Positions 33,281 through 45,656 of a DNA stretch of 64,000 bases are shown piece after piece. The stretch covers positions 27,570,830-27,634,829 of the forward strand of contig NC_054754.1 in NCBI RefSeq assembly GCF_018143015.1, read 5' to 3'. Source of the DNA: Lytechinus variegatus. Its lineage: Eukaryota > Echinodermata > Echinoidea > Temnopleuroida > Toxopneustidae. The position numbers were made by a program, and so were the translations under genes. How positions within the stretch are numbered: the stretch's first letter is position 1; each line of letters begins with the position of its first letter. The notes beneath the pieces were generated by a model. That model saw nothing but the letters and a program-made list of their open reading frames with translations. It had not been told where the DNA came from and ran no database searches.

Positions 33281-36200
33281 ATGGCCCGTAAAAAGGTATT
33301 GAGATTTGGATTTGTATTCTTAGACTAAGTTACAGAAAAAATCAAAGTAAATGAATATTGTTGATTTATCTAGCTTGTCTACATTAAAAAGATGATGAAA
33401 TGGTGCCGTGATCTACCGTCATGTCACCGTAAGGCCGTACTTGTTCAACATCAGACATAGACATAGGGCCTAGTCCCGTGTATTGTAAACTGTGTGAGTT
33501 GCCTTCTTTTCTGCGAAAGTACTAGTCTATAGTCAGAGTAAAGTGCGCAAATATCGGACACTTAAGCATAATTGGACCAATATAAAAATACAGTCATTGA
33601 ATCAAATAAAAATCATGTTTATTTCTGTAGTACGAATGTTGAATATTAATGTCCTAAAAATAGAATAAAAATTATGCCATAATTTTATCAATTATATTTT
33701 TTTATGAATATGACATTAAAATATTTACTTACGGTGCTACCACTACCAGAAGCTTGTTTATTGCTGAAAATCAAATGCAGTTTCCAAATATCAGATGCGT
33801 AGAGTTGTGCGCCGCGATCAATTTTGTGGATTGAAATCGTGCTCTAGACCCCCAAAATAATTGCGTAATTCTTCTTCTTACATTGAGTACAATCCTCTTC
33901 ACAGAGTATAGTTGTACTTGTAGTAAAATAAAAATTATTCAGCTGCACAAATGCCAATTTTGATTATTACTATTAATAATTTTGATATAGAAATCAGTAA
34001 ATAATAATAATTTACTTACAAAATGGATCTTTTTCGGCTCTGAACATCGGACGTATTCACTCAGCTGCGCGTGACTTCGTTCTGAAAATGAGTGCGCGTG
34101 TCAACAGCGCATTTCCAATTCAATCGGCCTCCCCCCTTTTTCTTCCCATAAAAAGGGTGTAAGGTATTCTTTCTTAAGATTAGAAAGTGTAAATATCAGT
34201 GAAGAAAACATCTTGCTTTGTCAGAAAGTATCACTCATTCAATGAACAAGGTTATATAACCTTGTTCTCAGTTACATCTCTATCTATGTGTGGCAAAATA
34301 ATGGTGGCAATGTTTGGCTTAATTTCTCTTTTTATATGGGAAAATATGTGATGATATATCAGTATATATTTTTGTATTTCATCATCTACTTATATTGTCT
34401 CCAAAAACAAATGGCTCTATGTACCGATATGCTGTTGAAAGAGCATCTTAATAGTAAGAACAATATGTATTATTCAAATAAATGTCAATTTCCAGCTGCA
34501 TCAGTTTTTTTACAATATTTTCATTGTTCAGACATTGCTTATTTGGCTTTGCTTTAGTTTTTATTTATTTCATCTTTGCTTTTTCCTCCTGAATTGCAGA
34601 GCAAATCTAAAAAGGCAGCCCAGAGGAAGCAAAACTTAGCAGAGAACGATTATGGGAAAGCCCCTCATACATTTGTCTTCAATCGAGGTAGGGTCGGGAA
34701 GAATGGACTCCAGCTTATGCTTGATACGAGACAAGTGATGGAGCCCTTTACAGCATCAAGTCTTCGGGTAAGTCTTGACTCTGCGTCTTGGACCATTACA
34801 CAGAAATACTACCTTTCCAGCAAAGGTCATAAGTTTGTGTTGTTCTGGGCCAATTTTTTTTTAACACAAAGCATGGCGATCAATAGTACGGTTGATTTAT
34901 ACAATAATTACACATAAATATCATTTGCAGTTAATAAACCAACCCTGATATTATTTGGTGAGCTTTGTGTTCCGGTACCCTATTCATTTATTTGAGGCTA
35001 CTGTGTAAGCCCAGCATTCGTACTGAAAATTAATATCTATTTGAAAAAAAAAGAAATTACTGGGCCCCTCTGTTTGAGCCATGGATTGAAATTGATGGTA
35101 CACATATTTCATTTTTTACTGGAGATAATTCTCTCTCATATAAACATTTTCTTGTATAAAAAAGGAACGCAAACAAACTTGCTGGGCTAGCACAATGAGT
35201 GCCTAGATGGTGTGTGTGCTCAATGTCTGGACCATTATTGATTCCCTCAAATCTGATTATTTCGAGTTATCTTCCTTGATTTTTGTAATTGTTTATTATT
35301 TTAAAAAATTTATTTGTATGTTCTTGCAGGAATATTGTCTCAGATATTTAAGTAAACTGATTCTTTTTTTTATCAGCACCTTAGGCCTACCTGTTTACTC
35401 TTTAGAATATTCTGTAAATCCACTTTCCATAATGTACTATTTTGATTGCTGAGACAAATTGTGGATGCATTTTGATTTTCCCCTCTTTCATTCGGCAAAA
35501 CACTTTAAACTGTATAGAAAGAATTTTTTTTCCTGGAAATATTCACATAACATTTGAAGTAGTTTAGAAAATATTGACTTTGAAGTCTTATATGTGTTTT
35601 ATCAGCTTGAACATTGAATATTTTCACCTGTTACCACCATGTTTATTTTCAAAGGCTCGAAAGAAGAACACTCTCAAAGACTTTGTAGGAGTAGCAGGTC
35701 CTCTTGGTGTTTCTCACTTTATGTCCTACACAAAAACAGATTCGGCAATTCACATGGTGAGTACTGTAAATCCACCCCAAGTTCCAAATCCATGTCTGAC
35801 CCTCGACCTGGAAACCCATGGTAAGTCACTCAAAACAAATTTTGAGGTTTTTATTGAGTTTGAAAATTTGAAAAAGCAGATCCTAAGCTTTAAAATGGTA
35901 TATTGCTTGTCAAAATTGATCAACAATAATCCACATAGTTTCTAGGAAGTGAATATCAGCGAGAGCTTCAAAGAAAAAAACATACCAAAATTTAAAGTTT
36001 GCATGCAGGCGATAGGTGAAACTTCTGTGCAGTCCAGGAAAGGTGTAAAAGAAACCCTTGTATCTCATTTTGGTTGAACAACTTTTAATTTTGACAGATT
36101 AGGGAAACGAGGTACTATTTGTGATAAGCTATATTTCAAATTTGATTTTTGGAGACCAATATATTAAATCGACTTATTACACATAGAAAATGAGTTATTT

Positions 36201-39200
36201 CATCTGCAAAATGTTTATTGATGCTAATAATCTTTTCATTTGCATTACAGAGAATAATGAGGCTTCCCAGAGGGCCGACATTGACCTTCAAAGTTCACAA
36301 GGTGAGAAATAAATGTAGGAATATATGATTCTACAAACAGCCTACATTATCCTATTTTAATTGTTTGATAACCCCTTTTTAGTTGGCAATCAGCTGGATT
36401 TAGTTCACACAGCTTGCTGCAGTTACTGATTTTCAAAATTCGGCAATATTTTGTTTCACCAAAATATTGCAAACCTCTCAAATGTCATAACTTTGTGATT
36501 CCTTGTCCAATATTGATGAAATTTTCAGCAATGTGCTCCTTGAATTTTATGTAGATTGAATTATTCTCATCCTTGAGTATCCCTGTTACAAATGAACCCA
36601 CAGCAATCACTATCACAGGTCAACTGGACCCTATTGCATAAAAGTTTATCATTATGATATTACCTTTCCATTTAATGGTAATTCCCATGGAATCCTTGAT
36701 TTTGATTGGCCGTTGAGCATTGTCACCATGGTAGTTATCATTGAATGGCAAAGTTGCCATTATAGTGATTTTTGTGCAATGGGGTCCCAAACCGACCCAA
36801 GCATTTACCTACATGTATGCCTTCTTCAGCTCATGCACTCACATGAAGCACTCTCAGCAAAATGATCCTATCCAAGCTTTTGGAATTTGAAACGTCAGAT
36901 TTGGCAGTGATCAAGTGATATTATTGTTTAGGGCTGGTATTCAATTCAATACTTCAGAATTTTGAGTATTTTACTCAGTATTTTGCATAAGTAAAATACT
37001 TATCCATCTTTGGTATTCAATTACACTTTGTGATGTCAAAATGGTTATTAGTAAGTTTTTTTTTATTTGGCTTGATAAAGTAAAATACTTAGTTGTGATC
37101 TGAATTCTAGTTTAAGTGTTTTGATTAGCCAAGTAAAATACTTACAAAATCAATACTCATCTTTAATGTGAATGCAGAAATCAAATAAAATCAAATTTCA
37201 TCAATTCAAACTATTGTTTATGGAAACACCATCTTGTTTGCCCAAATTATTATCGATTTATATTTCTAAAATTCTTCTCTTTTCAATCCTGCTACAGTAT
37301 ACCTTAGCTAAGGATGTTGTATCATCGTTACGGAGACCCAGTATGTACGCATCACAGTTCCTTCATCATCCTCTCCTAATCCTCAACAACTTCAATGGCA
37401 ATGAACTCCGCTTCAAGCTCATGACGACCATGTTCCAGAACATGTTTCCATCCATCAATGTCAACAATGTGAGTAGTTCCTTTTTCAGGCACTTCAGGGA
37501 TTCGATGATAGTGTGATTAATATTCATGATGGGTTGCACATTAAAGTCAATGCAATCAATCATAAAAAAAATGTTATACAAACGATTGCTCAACGAGGTG
37601 TTATGGAGCAAAAGTTGTATTTTTGGCTCCCATTGGTGGTCTAGATTCTTCTTTTTTTATATAAATAAAAGCATTGTTCTGTTCTGTGGGTATGTGTTAC
37701 ATAATCAAAATTTATTCTGGCTAAGGAATCAATGTATTGCTTGACTTTTCTGGAGGAGGGGGGTTATGGGGTTTAAATGTGTCTTGATAAAAATTACACT
37801 TAAATTTCAATAAAAATCACACTTGTATTTCAATAAAAATCACACTTAAATTTCTCAATTGTCTGTGGCAAATAACATATCACCATGTTAGTCAGATACC
37901 ATTCATGTGACATACACCACTGTGTATTGGCACATTGGCATTAAATCATTGTAACTAGACATACCGTATCTCTTCCTCCCTTAGGTTCATCTCAATGACA
38001 TTAGAAGGTGTGTTCTGCTCAACTACAATTCTCAGACCAAACGGATAGAATTCAGACACTAGTAAGTATAAGTGATCTTTGCAAGTGATTGTTATAAACT
38101 CAGGTACATCTTGGCCCTGTCTTACAAAGAGCTGCAATTGATCCATTCCAGCTCAACCTTGGAAATTCATCAATGTTGTCATCATCATTATTATCACTAT
38201 TATCATAATTATCATTATTATTATTATTATCATTACAATGATGATAATGATGATGATGGTAGTAATAATAATAAAAATGATGATAATATTGATGAGAAGA
38301 GAATTGTCAGAAATACAAAATAATATAGAATTTGTATAGTGCACGTATCCACCTTGCTATAAGTGCTCAAGGTGTTCTTATATTACCCTGGCTAAGCTAG
38401 TCTACCGATTCCGGTGCACACAGCTTTTTGAGGAATTACTTCCAACCGGTACCCATTTACCTCACCTGGGTCGAGTGCAGCACGATGTGGGTAAATATCT
38501 TGCTGAAGGAAAACATGCCATGGCTTGGAATTGAACCCACATCCTTCAGATTGAAAGACGAGAGTCTTAACCACTAGACCACAACGCCTCCACATTCTAA
38601 ATCTTAGGTTTGCTGGCTTTCTATAGCTGTGATTGATTAGATCAATCGCATTTTGTTGTAAGAAAGGGCCCAGAGATGTGTACTGTCACACCAACAAAAA
38701 CTGACTCAAAAAGGACCAATGGTATTTCATTGATACTAAGTAATTGATTTGGTTGATTTCACCAGTGTTTCTGTTTCTGTTTATGGTAACTCCTGTGGGA
38801 ACTCGGTAGGACAGCATTTTTTGCTGGTAAACGCCAAGCTGGTATATAACCAATTACCTAGGAAACATTTTTACGTCTAGGTTAATCAGTCATAGTGGCT
38901 GACTTTATAGACGATAGATATTACTCTTTTTATCAAAGTGGAGACAGTGGCAGAGTGGGGATTCGAACTCACAACCTTGCGATTATGAGTCCAATGCTCT
39001 AACCACTGGACCACATGACCACATTTCGTCAGACTGGTGTTTAATCTGAAGTGAAAATATGGATAGCCAATAGTGATATAAATCTAATTCAACTTGTGTG
39101 ACTGAGTTTATTATACTCGGCCATTTTAAAGCAACTAGGCAGTGATTGTTTTGGTCATGAAAGATGAAACGCAATCCTTGATCCACGATAAACATGCAGA

Positions 39201-42200
39201 GCTACGATCACCTCACTGCTTGTAATGCTTTGTACGTGTTCTCATGCTTTGCCATAGATTACCAGTCATGTTACATTGTACAATTGAGTACCATATATAT
39301 AGTGTCTTTTTTTTTCTAAATAAATGTCTTGCAGTGATTTGGAAAGTGACGTCAGTTGAACATTAAAACACAGAAGTCTATTGTAAGATTTTGGGATTGT
39401 GAAATTAATAAGAATTTTTTTTTCACAGTTCCATCAAAGCTGTACCTATGGGGATGAGCCGAAGCACCAAGAAGCTTCTCCAGAGTAAAGTTCCTAATCT
39501 AGGACGCTACCAGGATGTTAGTGACTTCTTCCTAAAGTAAGTATATGGCATAAGTAAGATTTGATAATATTATGAAGGATATTAATGGGGAAAGTAACAC
39601 TAAATAGGATTTCTCCCCTAGAATTAGATTTTAAAACTTTTAAGATTGATGATTTTTTTTTTTATGTTTTTCAAATTTTAAAGAAAAATAGTAATTTTGG
39701 CGTGAAAATAGGATGAAAAGAAACAAAGAATAGGAATTTTCACAGTTAAGGTTAGCAGCTCTGTATGTGACAATAGATAGTCAGTAGTAGGGCACCGGTC
39801 ATGCAAGCCAAGGTTCTGGGTTCAAATCCTGCTCAGGACAGTCTGATTCTCTCACATTCTTTTCTCTGATCTTCATGGATTATGGAGTTTTTTAATTCAC
39901 CCTAATGATTATTTGAATTTTGCCCAAAGTTTTACTGATTAGTTCTCATGATTATGTCTGTATCTTAAGTCATTACCTGCTATGTTCAAGGGGTTCGATT
40001 GCATTTTCTCAGGTTACAGTTGCTTCTCCTTAAAGCCATCTTTTGATACTTTGCCTCAAACCTAACCTGTGGCATACAGAGGGGGGGCTCCCTCCCCCCC
40101 CCCAATTTTTATCGACCAAGAAAAAAAAGAGAGAAGGGTGAAATATATTATTTTTTCTGAATATTATGTCAAAATCTATCTCCAAATTGGAAATTTTTAA
40201 TAAAGAAGTCGAAAGCTTTCTCACTCACAACTTTTTATAAATTTACGCCTTATTGGGCCCACTTAAAATTTTTGGCTCTCTGCGTAACTGAACCTAACCC
40301 TTATCCTTTTCCTTTCAGTAATTTGATATAACAATGAGTGTTAATTGTCGACACCCTTTCTTTGTGTAGCACTGGTAATTTGTCAGAAAGCGAGGCTGAG
40401 ATGGATGGAGAGCACAACGAAGTGACTCTACCCCAGAGGTTAGCCAGCCGAGGCAACCTTGACAATCAGAAAAGTGCTATTAGGTTAATAGAGGTAAGAT
40501 AGTGTTACTGATAAGTCGTGTGTGTGTGTTTAACAATGATGATGATGATATTGATTACGATGATGAGGATGATGATAATGGTGATGAAGGTGATGATGAT
40601 GATGATGGATTTAGATGATGATGATCGATGATGACGACGATATTAAAAGAATTGCAATTGCTCCACAATTTTTCTCTATCTACCAATTTATTAGTTTATA
40701 GTAACTGAACATCTCGTATAGCAGTTAATATTTTGTTGGGTATGACATCAGATATCAGAATGAATTTAATCTATATCATTACAACTAATAAGTTATCAGG
40801 GAACTGAATCAAATTCATTCACGGTATTTTGACTTCTCAGATTGGTCCGCGGCTACAACTTGGTCTGATTAAGATAGAGGAAGGTCTATGTGAAGGAGAG
40901 GTTCTCTATCATGAATCCAGTGAGTAATTTTATTTTCAATTTCACATCTTGTCATGCAAAAGAGTACTCGAGCAATGCCGTCATGTCATCACAAAAAAAT
41001 GAATGAAATTAACATTTAAAATAGTATGCATTGATGGAGCGAGATAAGAAACACTCCTTGTTCATTTATTGGGAATTCGTTTGTGCGCTCCCAGCACGTA
41101 GTGAAGTCAATATAGATACTCATTTGTACCAGACTCGATACACATATTTAACAGTAAGGCAAGATGAAGTCAAACTGCCTTGTAGGCTGATGTACTGGTA
41201 AATGAGATGGGAGGTGTGGGGATTAATCATTCTGGGAAAAGCATGTTATAATTAATGATATTTTAATTTATAAAAAATGTGTTCAATAACCATTCAAATA
41301 TTTATTTAGTCACAGCGCCTGTTTGCTGTTATTATTGGAAATATATTGATTGTCAATTATCATTTATTTGTATACTTTATATTTGTAAATTTGTTGATAA
41401 CCAGCGATAAATTAAATAAATTCAATTCAATCAAAACCAAAATTTAATTGGAGTTGGCTGTGTAGATCAAGCATGTGCACCACATTTTTCAAAGACTGCT
41501 CCGCAAAAAGTCTTTCGTGCATCAGATTGGTAAGCAATGTTATTCCCTGCCACAATAACCTGCCTTTTGGTTTGGTGGAATTTCTTTGATCTATCAATTT
41601 GGTCCAATCGTCATTTGTTTCAGCAGTTACTTACACTCGAGAGTCTCAAAAACTGTGTTTCCATTTAAATGGCATATTATGGTGTTGGCGTTAAAAGTAT
41701 GTTCCTGCTGCGAAAGCGCTGGGATATTAATAGTAATAATACCCAATTTTTATAACACGCTTTTCCCAGATGGCCCAAAGTGCTTACAATTTCAAATTCA
41801 TACAACCAAAAAATGCAGAATGCCATACATATAAAATGAAGGCAATTACCTAGAACAAAAAAGTTTTTAGGGATTCTTAGAAGATTCAAATGGTGGGGAT
41901 TTTCTTAATGTGAGAGGGAGTTTGTTCCATTCCATTGAGGATGCAACAGAGAATGTTCTAACTCCTGTCTGTTTCATTTAGTTGGATATGTTAATTTAAG
42001 TTGGTATTGAGAGGACCTAGTTCTTCTACCTGGGACATAAATTTCTAAACAATCGGACAAATATTTTGGGGCTAGGTTATTGAGTGATTTGTATACCAAA
42101 CCAAAAAGAAGTAGCTTAAAAATTATCCGTTGTCTAATAGGGAGCCAGTGTAAATTATGTAACATCGTCATCTTCAGTGATATTTTTAAGGATATAAAGA

Positions 42201-45031
42201 TTTATTGGAAATGAAACTATATCCCTGTACCATGTTATCCTTACCAATGGCTTTTTGCAAGTTCTACTTTTATGTAACTACAATGGTACAATTGAATATA
42301 AATAGTTGATCAATTCTAGTACCTTGTCTTATATTTTCTCCTGTTTCCCTAATGTTTTATTAAAGCCTTAATATGATTTATTTTCTAGTAACAAAAACCA
42401 AGGAGGAAATTTCAGCAGCCAGGGAGGTGAAATTCAGGAAGAAGTAAGTTAATGAATGTTAATGTTATGATGATGATGGTGATGATGATGGTGATGATGA
42501 TGGTGGTGGTGATGGTGATGAGGATGATGATAATGGTGGTGGTGATGGTGGTGATGGTGATGATGTTGATGATGATTATGATGATGGTGGTAGTGATGGT
42601 GGTGATGGTGATGATGGTGGTGGTGATGGTGGTGATGAGGATGATGATGATGGAGGTGGTGATGGTGATGAGGATGATGGTGGTGATGGTGATGATGATG
42701 ATGATGATGGTGGTGGTGATGATGATTATGGTGGTGGTGATGAGGATGATGATGGTGGTGGTGATGGTGATGATGATGATGATGGTGGTGCTGATGATGA
42801 TGATGATGACAATGGGAGTGGTTTATGGTACACCATTTGATGAGTCCTAGAAGGAAAAAAAAATCAGACAGAGGAAGAAATTAAATAGAGAGCCGAGAAA
42901 GTGGAAGATAGAGTATTCTTTTTTGAAGTGAGTGTAGTCATGAAAAGGACTGTTAACCAGAAAAGTTTAGAGGCTTGAATGGTTGGAGAGATGAGAGGAA
43001 GCTGGCTTGAGTCGGCGAGTGGAGTTTTATAGCGGGAGAGAATGATGTTGATTGTAATAATTGATGATGGTGATGATAACAATAACATTGATAATAATAG
43101 TGATGATGATGAGGTTGGTGGTGATGATGATGATGGTAGTGGTGGTGGTGGTGGTGATGATGATTCTGATTATGATAATAAAGATGATGATTCATTCATT
43201 TCTATGCAAATATTGATCTTTCCATTCATTGTATTCTCTCCCAATATCCTTTCCAATTTTAGGATTGAAAAGATCAAGAGAAAAAAGCAACAAGAGGCAA
43301 ACATAGCCAAGAAAAAGAAGGAGAACGATGAAAACAAGTGAGTATTATAAAAACAAAATCCACATCAGAAAATGTTCATAAAAACTACTTTATTTAATAT
43401 TGCTAAAAAAATATGCATTTATTGATTAATGCATGATGCTATTAAAATCAAGTTCTATTAATGATTTTGGGGGTGTTTTTAAACATAATTTGATGAATTT
43501 TTGCATTCTTTTGTCGTGAAGTATGTTTCTATTTTTGTGTAAACATGCATGTACTCTGGTGAATGAACATCTATATAAGACCTCTTGTCATGTTCTTCTC
43601 AGAGTTGTTTCTATGCCAGAACGTGAAGTTTATCTTTTAATTGTATCGGAATCATTCGCTTACATAATGATGTATAGATTCCTAGAACTTGGTTTTCATG
43701 AGTCCACCAACTGTAGTTTGTTGCCACAGTCGTGCTTGTTCTCACAATAATTTCATTGACCCAATAAACAAAAATAAATGTATGTTGTACATTCTACATT
43801 GGACTTCTCTTGTAGATGGCTTCTTGCATTAGTATATTCTGAAATCATTAAACCCAGTGGGTGGTTCATAAATCTTTTTGTAAAGTTATGCACACTGGAA
43901 CATATTCTTAGGTCCTATGTCAATTACATAGGGATATATCACTTGACACAAGAAAGGGTTACCAGTCATTTGTAGCTTACGAACAGTTTTATGAAACACC
44001 TACTAGTGTTCATTCATTTGGCCCAAAGAATTTGAGATCAATGAACTCTATCTTTTGCAATCCCACAGGGCACGCTCTATCGAAGGGATGAAGAGGAAGT
44101 ATGGAAAAGAGACCAAGGATGGAAAGAATGTAGGAGAAGAGGAGGATGAAAAGAAGGAGGAAGAGGAGGATGATGATAGGGAGTATTACAGAGAAGCAGT
44201 AGGAGAAGAACCAGATGCAGGTTTGTGAACTGTTCTATGTCAGATTCAAAATGAGGGTGCTGTTTCATGGTAATAATAATAATGATAATAGTAATGATAA
44301 TAATATTAATGATGATAATAGTAGTTATGATAAGGAGAAGAAGAGGAGGAGAAGAAGGAGGAGGAGAAGAAATAATAATATGATACAATATATTATCAAA
44401 AGCATCATCATGTAGGGTATTTGTATAGGGCATATATCAACCTTGTTAAGTGCTCAAGAAACTCCGATACTACACGGGCTAAGCAAGGCTTCTGGTGCTC
44501 ACAGCTATTTGAGGAATTACTTCCTTCGGTACCCATTTACCGCACCTGCTGGGTAGAGTGAATATCATGTTCTTGCTGAAGGAAATTTCGCCATTGCTGG
44601 GATTCATTCCACAACCCTCTGTATCAAACTTACCATTTTTGTGAACTGATGAAATCTCACCTATGTAACAAGTGTATTCTCTTTATATTGATACCGTAGG
44701 TATGTTTCCAAGAAAGCGATCAAAATCTTCTCAGGGAAGCAGAGGTAGGGGCACCAACAAGCGGCAGAAGTTTGGATCCCAAGATCGGAGAAGAGGAGAT
44801 TCAAGGGAACGAGGAGATGGAGGAGGAGGAGCAAGAAGGGGAGAGAGAGGAGGGAGAAGAGGAGGGGGCCGAGGAAGGGGCAGAGGAGGGAGCAGTGGTG
44901 GAAGAGGAGGTCATCGTGAATCAGGAGCCAGTAAAGGAAACGGATCCTTCAAACCCAAATTCAGTGCAAGAACTCAGGCTGCAAGATCAAGAGGAGGAAG
45001 AGGGCAGAAAAGGTCATTTTCAAAGCGCTAA
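33281..45031 (+). CDS. PPAN: Peter Pan homologue, Brix-domain 60S ribosome biogenesis factor (PPAN/SSF1)
   Basis: Nucleolar pre-60S assembly factor of the Ssf1/Peter Pan family, which binds pre-rRNA through the Brix fold. I assembled 13 coding exons with GT/AG borders: 33281-33295, 34600-34767, 35655-35756, 36251-36301, 37298-37468, 37985-38061, 39429-39536, 40370-40493, 40841-40919, 42389-42443, 43263-43337, 44069-44220 and 44700-45031. They total 1509 nt and give 502 residues in frame, close to the vertebrate length. The protein starts MARKK and enters the Brix domain near residue 28 (HTFVFNRGR, then LDTRQVMEPFTASSLR). Further landmarks are GPLGVSHF, MRLPRGPTLTF, DVVSSLRR, MFQNMFPSIN, SESEAE and IGPRLQLGLIKIEEGL (273 on). 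A Lys-rich helix, an acidic block (about 365-380) and a C-terminal Arg/Gly-rich tail follow. Introns carry microsatellites and SINEs. ATG and stop are both present. Confidence 0.96.
36625..36788. mobile_element. MITE in PPAN intron 4
   Basis: GGACCCTATTGCATAAAAG at the left and its inverse TTTTTGTGCAATGGGGTCC at the right, with partly inverted arms (ATTACC and GGTAAT-type words). About 164 bp, non-coding. Confidence 0.6.
38165..38300 (+). repeat. ATT/ATC then GAT microsatellite in PPAN intron 6
   Basis: CATCATTATTATC-type repeats switch to GATGATAATGATG-type repeats within about 130 bp, so the tract is itself partly self-complementary. Confidence 0.8.
38335..38600 (-). mobile_element. tRNA-derived SINE in PPAN intron 6
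   Basis: On the minus strand: CGTTGTGGTCTAGTGGTTAA (A box), a degenerate B box (GGGTTCAATTCCAAGCC), and a body with GCTGCACTCGACCCAGGTGA. The 3' end carries GAGCACTTATAGCAAGGTGG and GTGCACTATACAAATTC. Confidence 0.8.
38945..39025 (-). repeat. tRNA-Met-like sequence in PPAN intron 6
   Basis: On the minus strand: GTGGTCCAGTGGTTAGAGC (A box), loop CTCATAA with CAT in the anticodon position, and GTGAGTTCGAATCCCCAC (B box). The acceptor stem pairs only at its end, so I read a SINE head or tRNA pseudogene. Confidence 0.6.
39775..39845 (+). repeat. Degenerate tRNA-like sequence in PPAN intron 7
   Basis: A clear B box (GGGTTCAAATCC) is preceded by GGGCACCGGTCATGCAAGCC, but the A-box region has decayed. 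Probably an old SINE head. Confidence 0.4.
40068..40262 (+). repeat. Dispersed G-run/purine-tract repeat, copy 2, in PPAN intron 7
   Basis: Starts TGGCATACAGAGGGGGGGC, then C-run, A/G tract, TTTTTTCTGAATATTATGTC, and a CTTTCTCACTCACAACTTTT segment. It aligns word by word with the copy at 3112-3400. Confidence 0.7.
40530..40645 (+). repeat. (GAT)n microsatellite in PPAN intron 8
   Basis: GATGATGATG repeats with GAGGAT and GAAGGT interruptions, between exons 8 and 9. Confidence 0.9.
41733..42175 (-). pseudogene. CR1/L2-like LINE 3' fragment in PPAN intron 9
   Basis: On the minus strand a frame encodes LHWLPIRQRIIFKLLLFG, then VYKSLNNLAPKYLSD and YVPGRRTRSS. This is the hallmark of the far C-terminal region of CR1/L2-group reverse transcriptases. 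After frameshifts the sequence continues with LPLTLRKSPPFES-like coding and ends in a 3' UTR reading CACTTTGGGCCATCTGGGAA and AAGCGTGTTATAAAAATTGG plus TATTATTACTATTAAT. The copy is 5'-truncated and lacks the reverse transcriptase core, so it is inactive. Its tail is shared with the SINE at 8010-8375. Confidence 0.85.
42455..42830 (+). repeat. GATGGT/GATGAT microsatellite in PPAN intron 10
   Basis: About 375 bp of ATGGTGGTGATG-type repeats directly after exon 10. The Met/Val-rich frame across it is a repeat artefact. Confidence 0.95.
43040..43192 (+). repeat. GATGAT/GGTGGT microsatellite in PPAN intron 10
   Basis: A second block of the same kind, 70 bp upstream of exon 11. A short unique segment separates it from the first block. 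Confidence 0.9.
43852..44008. mobile_element. Foldback MITE, family A copy 4, in PPAN intron 11
   Basis: Left end CAGTGGGTGGTTCATAAATC, right end TTTTATGAAACACCTACTAG. The spacer contains GGTCCTATGTCAATTACATA, matching the copy at 11262-11398. Confidence 0.75.
44410..44630 (-). mobile_element. Degenerate SINE in PPAN intron 12
   Basis: On the minus strand a decayed B box (GAATGAATCCCAGC) is followed by GAAATTTCCTTCAGCAAG, a GGTAAATGGGTACCGAAGG body and the tail CTTGAGCACTTAACAAGG. It belongs with the SINE at 38335-38600. Confidence 0.65.
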
Positions 45032-45063
45032 AAGGATGGAGAAAATGAACACTAAATTGGTCT

Positions 45064-45069
45064 ATTAAA
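45064..45069 (+). terminator. ATTAAA, candidate PPAN polyadenylation signal
   Basis: The variant signal ATTAAA lies 33 nt after the PPAN stop codon. No canonical AATAAA is seen close by, so a very short 3' UTR is possible but unproven. Confidence 0.3.
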
Positions 45070-45656
45070 GATTTAGGTCAAAATAATACTGTCTTCCTCA
45101 ATAGTTAATGCACATATATGAGGATTGGCCAAATGAGGGAAGGAGTTTTATGAAAGGTGCAAAATCATGTAATGAATTGTCAGAAATGTGGAAAAATATT
45201 ATTTATTAGAGACACTCAGCAAGAGTGTTGATTCTCGTGAAACTCTTGTGGGAGAACAAGTGGTATGATTATCTAGCCAATAGAAACATTTGGTATTTCA
45301 AGTTAATAGTCTATGTTGGTATCAAATTTGTTAACTAATCTAGCCTTCACACAAATTTCTGGTTTATAAAAAATGATACCTTGTATATCATTGATAGTTT
45401 TAACACCTTGTGCGGTCAATCCCTGCCCCAGCATCATTTCAGGTGTGGTGTTGTGGCTGGTGCTAGGTAGTATTACCTCGATACTCAACACCACCCTTTA
45501 ACACTGAACTTGAAAATTGCCCACCACTGGTGCCCTACAGATATCTATCTTTGACCATCATCATCTAAGAGATTATTGAAGTACAATGGGTGCATCTAGA
45601 ACAGTGGAATTCTTCAGTGTAATTGATAAATTTCCTAGATCCATGGTCGAAGATAA

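Noticed and set aside
44772..45068. 98-codon acidic frame overlapping the last PPAN exon
   Set aside because: It is the +1 shadow of the Arg/Gly-rich PPAN tail; purine-rich codons for RG repeats give E/G runs in another frame.
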